The position numbers and the translations under genes are program-made. Source: a bacterium (GTDB lineage: Bacteria > Atribacterota > Phoenicimicrobiia > Phoenicimicrobiales > Phoenicimicrobiaceae). From it: DNA of 5,941 nt. Each line of letters starts with the position of its first letter. Position 1 is the stretch's first letter. Shown here in pieces: positions 1-4,880 of the stretch. The notes beneath the pieces were generated by a model, which ran no database searches, had not been told where the DNA came from, and worked only from the letters and a program-made list of their open reading frames with translations. The stretch spans positions 1-5,941 of the forward strand of contig JAHJOY010000235.1 of NCBI GenBank assembly GCA_018819665.1. The letters run 5' to 3'.

Positions 1-92
1 GCAATTTTGATTAAATTCTTCTTAAACATAAGGGTGTAAATTCCTAATCCGATAAATATTATTGCCGCTATATAAGGAAAATTACCTATCAT
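1..92 (-). CDS. mnhC: Na+/H+ antiporter subunit C (MnhC/MrpC, NuoK-like), N-terminal fragment
   Basis: This is the first 30 codons of a small membrane subunit cut by the left window edge. The protein begins MIGNFPYIAA, forms a hydrophobic helix, and ends in ...FKKNLIKI. That matches the first membrane helix and the following N-L-I-K-I loop typical of MnhC/MrpC, MbhG and NuoK-family proteins. The family contributes to the proton/sodium path between the large antiporter subunits. The ATG at 90-92 lies one base after the mnhB stop codon (94-96). A Shine-Dalgarno AAGGAG (103-108, minus strand) sits inside the end of mnhB about ten bases before it. Position immediately after mnhB is the usual place for mnhC in both Mrp and Mbh operons, which supports the call despite the short visible part. 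Confidence 0.85.
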   Translation of the reverse strand, partial: MIGNFPYIAAIIFIGLGIYTLMFKKNLIKI

Positions 93-93
93 T

Positions 94-570
94 TTATGAA
101 TTCTCCTTCTTCTTAGTAAATTCCGCTGCACTTGCCATAGTTAAAACAATAACCCCAAAGGCAGATAAAACTTCTAATCCAACTGCAATATTCATCAGGG
201 GAATTACTCCTCCGGTATTCATATTACCTGGATTAACTCCGATTACGGCAGTATTACCAAACCAGCCCCCACTGTTAGCTAAAAAGTTATAAAAAAAAGT
301 GATCCCTAATCCCGAAAAACCTAAAACTATAAACAAGATTAAACCAAAGTTTTCAAAGAGTGAGAAAATATCCTTTTTGAGAAATTTCTTGGAATTTAAA
401 CTACCATAAGATACCAATAGTAAAGCGAAAGCAGAGCCTACTACAGCACCTCCCTGAAAGCCTCCCCCTGGAGTAAGGTGACCGTGCACTATTATATAAA
501 AACCAAAAATAATAATAAAACCGTACACAAAATTAGTAACAGTCCTTACTATCCTAGACATCTCTTTCAT
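94..570 (-). CDS. mnhB: Na+/H+ antiporter subunit B (MnhB/MrpB; MbhF in Mbh nomenclature)
   Basis: A 158-residue membrane protein with four predicted hydrophobic segments (about 13-29, 41-56, 74-95 and 122-146). The family hallmark HGHLTPGGGFQGG is at residues 29-41, and the second conserved stretch GVIPLMNIAVGLEV is at 121-134. MnhB is an integral subunit of Mrp-type cation/proton antiporters and of the sodium module of membrane-bound hydrogenase. It is needed for ion transport, but its individual role is not settled. The start ATG overlaps the stop of the preceding gene as ATGA (567-570), with a G-rich AGGGGGG (578-584) seven bases upstream. An alternative Met at residue 4 is less well supported. 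Length is normal for the family. Confidence 0.95.
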   Translation of the reverse strand: MKEMSRIVRTVTNFVYGFIIIFGFYIIVHGHLTPGGGFQGGAVVGSAFALLLVSYGSLNSKKFLKKDIFSLFENFGLILFIVLGFSGLGITFFYNFLANSGGWFGNTAVIGVNPGNMNTGGVIPLMNIAVGLEVLSAFGVIVLTMASAAEFTKKKENS

Positions 571-833
571 TTTTTAACCCCCCTGAACAGAGCTACAACT
601 CCCACCACTGCGGTAAAAAGAACTGTAGCTTCTCCCAATGTATCAAAACCTCTATAGTCAAAAACGATGGAAGTTACTACATTGTTTGCCCCGGTCTCGC
701 TCTGAGCATTTTCAATAAAGTAATCATCCATCTCGCTAAAAGTAGGTTCTCCAAATGTTCTCATGTTTATAGCGCTAACTATCAAGAAAGAAAAAAATAT
801 TATAAAGGCGATACCAAAAATAATTTTTTTCAT
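567..833 (-). CDS. mbhE: MbhE-like subunit (equivalent to the last part of MrpA C-terminus)
   Basis: A protein of 88 residues with a membrane helix at about 3-22, an acidic extramembrane loop, and a second helix at about 66-84. The stretch NVVTSIVFDYRGFDTLGE (residues 51-68) is the hallmark of the MbhE domain. In classical MrpA this sequence forms the extreme C-terminus of a much larger protein. In Mbh hydrogenase and related complexes it is a separate gene, as here. It probably helps build the ion path between the EFG group and the BCD group of subunits. Shine-Dalgarno GGAGG (839-843) lies five bases before the ATG. The gene follows the mbhD-like gene by 12 bases and overlaps mnhB by four. 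It is not a truncation: it has its own start, ribosome site and stop. Confidence 0.9.
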   Translation of the reverse strand: MKKIIFGIAFIIFFSFLIVSAINMRTFGEPTFSEMDDYFIENAQSETGANNVVTSIVFDYRGFDTLGEATVLFTAVVGVVALFRGVKK

Positions 834-845
834 TTTATCCTCCCC

Positions 846-1085
846 CTATCTAGTCCCTCTAATAGCAAAAATAAATATTGCCATAGTCAATCCTGCTCCG
901 ATAGCTGCTTCGGCTATGGCTACATCGGGAGCATGTAAAAGGTAAAATTCTAATGAAAGAAGCAAGCTGGCTACCGATAAGGCAACTATGGAGGGCAATA
1001 ATTTCTTAAAAACTACTGCTAAAAAGCTAGCAATTATCATCATTACTAAGGTAGAAATATGGATTATCTCAACAAAGGAACTCAT
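846..1085 (-). CDS. mbhD: MbhD-like subunit (DUF4040; equivalent to an MrpA C-terminal segment)
   Basis: A 79-residue protein with three hydrophobic helices (about 8-26, 31-50 and 57-75). The motif HAPDVAIAEAAIGAG (residues 51-65) is characteristic of the MbhD/DUF4040 family, which corresponds to a segment near the C-terminus of MrpA. The acidic residues D54 and E59 inside or near the membrane are the conserved charged positions, and by family analogy they may take part in proton or sodium passage. The start codon overlaps the mnhG stop as ATGA (1082-1085). AAGGAGG (1096-1102) sits ten bases upstream. As a stand-alone gene directly followed by the mbhE-like gene, it matches the Mbh layout and not the fused MrpA layout. 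Confidence 0.9.
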   Translation of the reverse strand: MSSFVEIIHISTLVMMIIASFLAVVFKKLLPSIVALSVASLLLSLEFYLLHAPDVAIAEAAIGAGLTMAIFIFAIRGTR

Positions 1086-1444
1086 TTTAATTTAGCCTCC
1101 TTTAATTCGTCAATTACTGCTTGTTTAGGCATTACTCCACTACGATGAGCCGCTCGGGCAATAGCATGGGCTCCGGTCGGGTTAGTAATTATCAAGCAGA
1201 TTAATGCCACTATGGTATGGAGAGCAAGGACTCTAAATTTAGAATCTCCGGTAATATTCCAACGGGAAAAGCCATAAATAATAACTGCCAAAGAAGTAAA
1301 GATTGAACCGAAAGTAGTAGCTTTAGTCGCAGCATGAAGTCTGGTGTAAACATCAGGAAATCTAAGAAGTCCTACTGAGCCTAAACAATTAAAAAATACA
1401 CCTATTCCTAAAAAAATATACAAAACAGTCAATAATGTTCCCAT
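1082..1444 (-). CDS. mnhG: Na+/H+ antiporter subunit G (MnhG/MrpG; MbhC)
   Basis: A 120-residue membrane protein with three helices (about 4-26, 43-58 and 72-88) and a short polar C-terminal tail. The family signature GLLRFPDVYTRLHAATKAT spans residues 25-43, followed later by TNPTGAHAIARAAHRSG (88-104), also conserved in MnhG. It belongs to the small-subunit group E-F-G that forms one end of Mrp and Mbh ion-translocating modules. The start ATG shares one base with the mnhF stop (TAATG at 1442-1446). A full AAGGAGG (1457-1463) precedes it with a rather long 12-base spacing. The length is typical. Confidence 0.95.
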   Translation of the reverse strand: MGTLLTVLYIFLGIGVFFNCLGSVGLLRFPDVYTRLHAATKATTFGSIFTSLAVIIYGFSRWNITGDSKFRVLALHTIVALICLIITNPTGAHAIARAAHRSGVMPKQAVIDELKEAKLK

Positions 1445-1716
1445 TATTTTTTAGACCCTCCTTCTAAATATTTAGCTACATATAAGGTTCCAATATAAGA
1501 TAGTAAAGCATAAACAATAGCCACATCAATATAAATAACTTCTTCATAGGCTGCACCTACGAGGATCATACCAGCTACCACTAAAGTATTTATGGTATCC
1601 AAAGCTACTATTCTATCAGGAACAGTGGGTCCGAGGATTAATCTAATTAAAGATAAGAACATAAATAACAGCAATAATCCTCCGGGAATAATAAAAATTT
1701 TAAAAAATTCGTTCAT
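1444..1716 (-). CDS. mnhF: Na+/H+ antiporter subunit F (MnhF/MrpF; MbhB)
   Basis: A 90-residue protein starting MNEFFKIFII with three membrane helices (about 5-27, 39-56 and 60-79). The segment RLILGPTVPDRIVALDTI (residues 25-42) is the diagnostic MnhF loop, followed by conserved acidic residues in the EEVIYIDVA stretch. MnhF is a small core subunit of Mrp/Mbh ion modules. The open frame extends seven codons upstream to an ATG at 1735-1737, but the internal ATG at 1714-1716 is preferred. It overlaps the mnhE stop as ATGA, has a perfect AAGGAGG (1725-1731) eight bases upstream, and gives the usual family N-terminus. Confidence 0.95.
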   Translation of the reverse strand: MNEFFKIFIIPGGLLLLFMFLSLIRLILGPTVPDRIVALDTINTLVVAGMILVGAAYEEVIYIDVAIVYALLSYIGTLYVAKYLEGGSKK

Positions 1717-2222
1717 TCTGCAATCCTCCTTATCCACTGAGGAAAATTAGCACAAATATGATGGGTGGTAGGCTTTAAGGTGGTAACATTTATCCAATGA
1801 ATGTATAAATCATTATTTTTTTCATCAATATCAACACTGAGGGTCCCTGGAGTTAAAGTAATCGAATCTGCCAGTAAAGTTATCCCCAAGTCGGTCTTCA
1901 ATCCTGGAGATATTTTTACTATACCAGGATTTATTTTCCCGGTAATCACTCGATAAGCCACATCGATATTAGCCTTAGCCATTGCCCAGAAAAATGGACC
2001 AATTAAATAAATCAAAAAAATAACCCACCTAAGTGGGTTCAACATTCTGTAAGTTCTTTTTTGAAATAATACCTTATTGGCTATAAAGGCTACGATGAAG
2101 GAAAGTACAATCCCAGTTATAATTTCGAAAATGCTCCATAGCCCCCATACTTCTCCCTGGCTGGCCGTAAGAATTAGATAGGTAAGCATGCTAAGCAAAA
2201 AGGTTACAATAAAATCTATCAT
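1713..2222 (-). CDS. mnhE: Na+/H+ antiporter subunit E (MnhE/MrpE; MbhA)
   Basis: A 169-residue protein with an N-terminal membrane part (helices at about 3-20, 28-53 and 63-82) and a soluble C-terminal domain. Typical MnhE motifs are ANIDVAYRVITGKINPGIVK (residues 84-103) and LADSITLTPGTLSVDID (117-133). This is the first gene of the visible antiporter operon; only noncoding DNA separates it from hypA. AGGTGA (2227-2232) lies four bases before the ATG and is the closest Shine-Dalgarno match, a short spacing. Having mnhE-F-G first, followed by mbhD, mbhE, B and C, is the Mbh-type order. A promoter must lie in 2223-2477, but no convincing -35/-10 pair is visible (TTGACT at 2286-2291 has only weak partners). 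Confidence 0.95.
   Translation of the reverse strand: MIDFIVTFLLSMLTYLILTASQGEVWGLWSIFEIITGIVLSFIVAFIANKVLFQKRTYRMLNPLRWVIFLIYLIGPFFWAMAKANIDVAYRVITGKINPGIVKISPGLKTDLGITLLADSITLTPGTLSVDIDEKNNDLYIHWINVTTLKPTTHHICANFPQWIRRIAE
1725..1731 (-). promoter_or_regulatory. Ribosome binding site that sets the mnhF start
   Basis: AAGGAGG on the minus strand, inside the 3' end of mnhE and eight bases before the ATG at 1714-1716. The longer start at 1735-1737 would place this site inside the coding sequence and has no comparable site of its own. This is the evidence for the 90-residue form. Confidence 0.85.
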
Positions 2223-2235
2223 TACTTCACCTCTC

Positions 2236-2414
2236 TTAAATTAGTCGTTAGTGAATAGTGAATAGTCGTTAGTACTTAGTTAGATAGTCAACTGGTTTGT
2301 TGGTTAATTAGTTTAGTATTAATTCTTCAATATACTCATTCCTCAACCAGCTAACTAAATACGAGATACGAATTGGGACTTACAAAAAAAGGAAATTCCT
2401 CTACAATTAAATTA
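2236..2414. repeat. Intergenic mosaic repeat element 1 (mnhE-hypA)
   Basis: Noncoding DNA between the mnhE start and the hypA end. It opens with the 17-mer TTAAATTAGTCGTTAGT (2236-2252) that recurs at 3153 and 4558. It continues as seven-base units in phase from 2241 to about 2289 (TTAGTCG, TTAGTGA, ATAGTGA, ATAGTCG, and variants). An AC/GG-rich part follows, then ACGAGATACGAATT (2361-2374). It closes with a 36-nt block (2379-2414) repeated at 3508-3543. No open frame or RNA gene is apparent. Elements 2 and 3 share the building blocks but differ in length and inner content. Limits are set by the outermost shared blocks. Confidence 0.7.
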
Positions 2415-2477
2415 ACAAAATAAAGTATAACATTTTATCTTGTTTAATGTAAAGTATCTTTTAAAAAATCAAATAAT

Positions 2478-2819
2478 TTATTCTATTTCAATATCTTCAA
2501 TGTATAAATCTTCGCCGGAAATTATATCTATCTCCAAACTATAACATTTCGAACACTTAAAACTATCTTTTTTTATCTTGAAAACCTCATTGCATTTTCG
2601 GCATTTTCCCAATAAGGGAGATGATGTTATCTTCAAAGATGCTTTTTCCGCAATGGTGCCTTGACTAAAATTATCGAAAGCAAACTCTAAAGCAGCTTGG
2701 TTTACTCCGGCAAATTCTCCAACTTTTACTCTAATAAGAGTTATCGTATTAGCTTTGTATTCTTTAGCTTTTTCTATGGCAATGGCTAATAAGTTTTGAG
2801 CAATTGAACCTTCGTGCAT
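2478..2819 (-). CDS. hypA: Hydrogenase maturation nickel metallochaperone HypA
   Basis: A 113-residue protein of normal HypA length. It starts MHEGSIAQNLL; the N-terminal Met-His-Glu with His2 is the nickel-binding site of the family. The zinc-binding loop is intact, with Cys73, Cys76, Cys89 and Cys92 (CRKC and CSKC, 12 residues between the pairs). HypA delivers nickel, usually with HypB, to the large subunit of [NiFe] hydrogenase in the cytoplasm. AGGAG (2827-2831) is seven bases before the ATG. HypB is not in the window. HypA lies upstream of and on the same strand as the Mbh-order antiporter operon, 255 bases away. That suggests, but does not prove, that a nickel hydrogenase is encoded nearby. 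Confidence 0.95.
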   Translation of the reverse strand: MHEGSIAQNLLAIAIEKAKEYKANTITLIRVKVGEFAGVNQAALEFAFDNFSQGTIAEKASLKITSSPLLGKCRKCNEVFKIKKDSFKCSKCYSLEIDIISGEDLYIEDIEIE

Positions 2820-2834
2820 TTTTTTTCTCCTAAA

Positions 2835-2882
2835 TTGACCAATTGACCAATTCCCCGATTTACCAATTTACTAATTAATTAA
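2835..2882. repeat. Degenerate 8-base tandem array upstream of hypA
   Basis: Six consecutive eight-base units in phase: TTGACCAA twice (2835-2850), then TTCCCCGA, TTTACCAA, TTTACTAA and TTAATTAA. The array begins four bases upstream of the hypA Shine-Dalgarno site, so it would lie in the hypA leader or promoter region. The first two units are identical and the rest drift progressively. A role as an operator cannot be judged from one copy. Confidence 0.65.
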
Positions 2883-2910
2883 AATGATAGTGAATAGTTG
2901 TTGTTACATA

Positions 2911-2942
2911 GTTAACCAGTTTACCTGTTACCCGGTTAGCCA
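2911..2942. repeat. Octad array with an inverted partner between oppF and oppD
   Basis: Four eight-base units in phase: GTTAACCA, GTTTACCT, GTTACCCG, GTTAGCCA. Bases 2916-2937 match the reverse complement of 4760-4781 at 21 of 22 positions. The array lies between hypA and the tRNA terminator, in noncoding DNA. Confidence 0.65.
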
Positions 2943-2952
2943 ATAAATGTAG

Positions 2953-2972
2953 CAACACGGCGTGCCGTGTTG
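2953..2972. repeat. Palindrome with CAACACGGC arms
   Basis: A near-perfect palindrome of two nine-base arms (2953-2961 and 2964-2972) around a GT centre, much more GC-rich than its surroundings. It is four bases from the tRNA terminator hairpin. Its core resembles, from memory, the short GTAG...CACGG...CCGTG...CTAC palindromes scattered through some cyanobacterial and candidate-phylum genomes. Only the left side keeps the flanking GTAG (2949-2952), so it may be a degenerate copy of such a dispersed element. It could also extend the terminator. Confidence 0.6.
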
Positions 2973-2975
2973 AGT

Positions 2976-3027
2976 AATATTTCAACAAAAAGAGGAAGTC
3001 ATCCCTTCCTCTTTTTGTTGAAATATT
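2976..3027 (-). terminator. Strong hairpin terminator after tRNA-Leu
   Basis: A perfect 23-base-pair inverted repeat (2976-2998 with 3005-3027) around a six-base loop. The GAGGAAG/CTTCCTC core is flanked by an A-tract on one side and a T-tract on the other, so it would act as an intrinsic terminator in either direction. On the minus strand the stem begins three bases beyond the encoded CCA of the tRNA, and the core is followed by five T residues. It probably ends the tRNA transcript and isolates hypA from upstream transcription. Confidence 0.85.
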
Positions 3028-3030
3028 TAT

Positions 3031-3118
3031 TGGTGCCGGGAGGGGGATTTGAACCCCCACAAGCAAGAAGCTCACCAGCCCCTCAAGCTGGCGCGTCTAC
3101 CTATTCCGCCATCCCGGC
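3031..3118 (-). tRNA. tRNA-Leu (anticodon GAG), CCA encoded
   Basis: A complete class II tRNA. The acceptor arms GCCGGGA and TCCCGGC pair perfectly, with discriminator A at 3034 and an encoded CCA at 3031-3033. The anticodon stem CCAGC/GCTGG encloses the loop TTGAGGG, giving anticodon GAG (3082-3084), which reads CUC and CUU. A long variable arm with an AGC/GCT stem is present, as expected for leucine tRNAs. The T arm is GGGGG-TTCAAAT-CCCCC. The D region contains the expected GG (AATAGGTAGA). Upstream, TATATT (3127-3132) could serve as a -10 box placing transcription start almost at the mature 5' end, but no good -35 is visible. The downstream terminator indicates its own short transcript. 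Confidence 0.97.
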
Positions 3119-3152
3119 AAAATCTTAATATAATTAAAAATAAAACGCTTTT

Positions 3153-3543
3153 TTAAATTAGTCGTTAGTGAATATTTGTTAGTTTCAAATACTATTTTTC
3201 AGTTTTCAGTATAAAGCTAAAAATTTAAAGCTAAAAGCGAAAAACCATAATTCAAAATTCAAAACATTTTTTCGTATATCGTATTGCGTATTGCGTTCGG
3301 ATTTAAATGATAAAAAGAGAAAAAGCCTGCAATCTGGGACATACAACTATTTAATTGTCATATATTACTCATCTCTGTTTCTTTGCGCATTCTGGCTCCT
3401 ATTTTCTTAACGAGATACGATTCACGAGATACGAGATACGAATTTAGTTTTGCGCTTTTCATTTTTCGTTTTACTACTATTCGCTATTCACCATATACTG
3501 ATTAGTGCTTACAAGAAAAAGAAATTCCTATACAATTAAATTA
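3153..3543. repeat. Intergenic mosaic repeat element 2 (tRNA-oppF), largely 7-base phased
   Basis: This fills most of the 440 noncoding bases between tRNA-Leu and oppF. It opens with the 17-mer shared with elements 1 and 3 (3153-3169). Seven-base units stay in phase over two long runs. One is about 3195-3299, with units such as GTTTTCA, GCTAAAA, TTCAAAA (twice), TCGTATT and GCGTATT. The other is about 3410-3507, with ACGAGAT three times, ACGATTC, ACGAATT and others. Between them, 3301-3409 shows no such pattern and nothing recognisable. Block 3436-3459 recurs at 4807-4830 (23/24). The last 36 bases (3508-3543) repeat element 1's end. Seven-base phasing and stop codons in all frames argue against coding. 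Confidence 0.7.
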
Positions 3544-3558
3544 TAAGTATAATATATC

Positions 3559-4533
3559 TTATTGTCGTAAATGGCAGGCTACATAATGTCCGCCATTTAT
3601 ATCAATTAATTTAGGTTCTTCCTGGCTGCAAATTGGTTTAGCGTATTTACATCTTGGATGAAACCGACAGCCCGCAGGTGGTTTAAAGGGACTTGGGACA
3701 TCTCCCTCTAAAATAATCCTTTGTCTCTTTAGAGTAGGGTCAGGAATAGGTACAGCTGAAAGAAGCGCTTCTGTATAAGGATGTTGAGGATTATCATATA
3801 ATTCACAAGTAGAGGTCAGCTCTACAATCTTACCCAAATACATTACTGCAACTCTATCAGAAATGTGTTTTACCACACTCAAATCGTGAGCAATAAACAA
3901 ATAAGTAAGCTTAAATTTTTCTTGTAAATCTTCTAATAAATTTATTACTTGAGCTTGGATAGAAACATCAAGTGCAGATACGGGTTCATCACAAATTATT
4001 AATTTAGGATTCAGAGCCAAAGCTCGGGCTATTCCGATTCTTTGTCTCTGCCCTCCGCTAAATTCATGAGGATACCTTCTTACATGCCCTGCATTTAAAC
4101 CTACGGTTTCTAATAGATCCTTGACTCTTTCCTCTTTTTCCTTTTTATTCTTTGCAATCTTATGAATAATTAATGACTCTCCCACTATCTCACCTACGGT
4201 CATTCGGGGATTTAGAGAACCAAAAGGATCCTGAAATATTATTTGAATATTACGCCTTGCTTTCCTGAGTTCCTCTTTACTTAATTTAAAGACATTTTCT
4301 CCTTCAAAATCTACCTCTCCGGCAGTGGGTTCTAAAAGTCTTATAATCGTTCTCCCCGCAGTAGTTTTACCACAGCCTGATTCTCCCACCAGACCTAAAG
4401 TTTCTCCCTCTTTAATATCAAAACTTATTTCATCTACCGCTTGGACATATCCTATTACCTTGGATAATATTCCCCCTCTCACGGGAAAATATTTTTTTAA
4501 ATTTTTTACTTTGAGTAACACACTATCTTCCAA
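3559..4533 (-). CDS. oppF: Oligopeptide/dipeptide ABC transporter ATP-binding protein (OppF/DppF type)
   Basis: A 324-residue cytoplasmic ATPase that powers peptide import together with OppD and two permeases. The nucleotide-binding motifs are complete: Walker A GESGCGKTT (50-58), Q-loop Q101 in FQDP, signature FSGGQ (158-162), Walker B LIICDEP (178-184) with catalytic E183, and H-loop H216. The C-terminal oligopeptide-transporter domain carries Cys289, Cys295, Cys302 and Cys320. In related DppD structures these four positions hold a [4Fe-4S] cluster. An N-terminal insert RGGILSKVIGYVQAVD after the first strand is typical of OppF. Start is TTG at 4531-4533. Length fits Opp/Dpp and is too long for NikE. 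Substrate cannot be deduced; some members import sugars. Confidence 0.93.
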   Translation of the reverse strand: MEDSVLLKVKNLKKYFPVRGGILSKVIGYVQAVDEISFDIKEGETLGLVGESGCGKTTAGRTIIRLLEPTAGEVDFEGENVFKLSKEELRKARRNIQIIFQDPFGSLNPRMTVGEIVGESLIIHKIAKNKKEKEERVKDLLETVGLNAGHVRRYPHEFSGGQRQRIGIARALALNPKLIICDEPVSALDVSIQAQVINLLEDLQEKFKLTYLFIAHDLSVVKHISDRVAVMYLGKIVELTSTCELYDNPQHPYTEALLSAVPIPDPTLKRQRIILEGDVPSPFKPPAGCRFHPRCKYAKPICSQEEPKLIDINGGHYVACHLRQ

Positions 4534-4541
4534 TCCTTTTT

Positions 4542-4547
4542 CCTCCC
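4542..4547 (-). promoter_or_regulatory. Ribosome binding site supporting the TTG start of oppF
   Basis: GGGAGG on the minus strand, eight bases before TTG at 4531-4533. The nearby ATG at 4547-4549 overlaps this site and is in another frame, ending after eight codons. No in-frame ATG gives a complete N-terminus, so TTG is the best start. Confidence 0.8.
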
Positions 4548-4557
4548 ATTTTTTACC

Positions 4558-4880
4558 TTAAATTAGTCGTTAGTTCTTAGTTCTTGGTTATTAGTTTTTA
4601 GTTGATAGTTGCAAGATGCAAGGTGCAAGTTTATTTATTTACTTGGTTACCCGGTTTACCAGTTGGCCAGTTAATTCTAGTTGTTAATTTCAAATACAGG
4701 TTCTTAGTTACAATACGAGAGTTAGTTGATACACTTTACAAACTTGATTTTAATTCTTCAACCGGGTAACCGGTAAACTGGCTAACCGGCTAACTATCTT
4801 CACGATATACGAATTAAGTTTTGCGCTTTTAGTTTTCCGCATGGTTACTAAATACTATTCACTATATACTATATACTACT
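4558..4880. repeat. Intergenic mosaic repeat element 3, separating oppF from oppD
   Basis: Noncoding filler between two genes that are normally adjacent. It starts with the shared 17-mer (4558-4574) and continues as ten seven-base units without a break from 4563 to 4632: TTAGTCG, TTAGTTC twice, TTGGTTA, TTAGTTT, TTAGTTG, ATAGTTG, then CAAGATG, CAAGGTG, CAAGTTT. Eight-base arrays follow at 4643-4674 and 4757-4796. Bases 4645-4656 and 4760-4771 are exact reverse complements (12 bases), so the oppDF transcript could fold here. Block 4807-4830 repeats 3436-3459. A last seven-base run (4853-4880) extends across the oppD stop codon. No gene, tRNA or mobile-element protein is visible. Confidence 0.72.

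Noticed and set aside
62..292. Plus-strand open frame of 76 codons
   Set aside because: It lies antisense within mnhB and mnhC, has no ribosome site or family resemblance, and the minus-strand frames carry clear family motifs.
763..945. Plus-strand open frame of 60 codons
   Set aside because: Antisense shadow of the mbhD- and mbhE-like genes.
1444..1737. Longer mnhF start giving an extra seven residues
   Set aside because: The extra part contains the Shine-Dalgarno site of the shorter form and lies over the mnhE end; the ATGA overlap favours the start at 1716.
2415..2477. Terminator directly after hypA
   Set aside because: Only a weak five-base pairing (ACATT/AATGT) in AT-rich sequence is visible, too weak to call.
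2875..3075. Minus-strand open frame of 66 codons
   Set aside because: It begins inside the tRNA-Leu gene and crosses the terminator hairpin, palindrome and octad array. The product resembles no protein.
4325..4561. Plus-strand open frame of 78 codons
   Set aside because: Antisense to the well-supported N-terminal Walker A region of oppF.
3153..4880. CRISPR array
   Set aside because: Repeats are 7-8 bases and degenerate without unique spacers of constant length, and no cas gene is present.
2236..4880. Insertion sequences or classical MITEs
   Set aside because: No transposase, no clear target duplication, and terminal inverted similarity (TAGTGAATAG at 2249-2258 against 4855-4864) is short and itself part of the heptad vocabulary.
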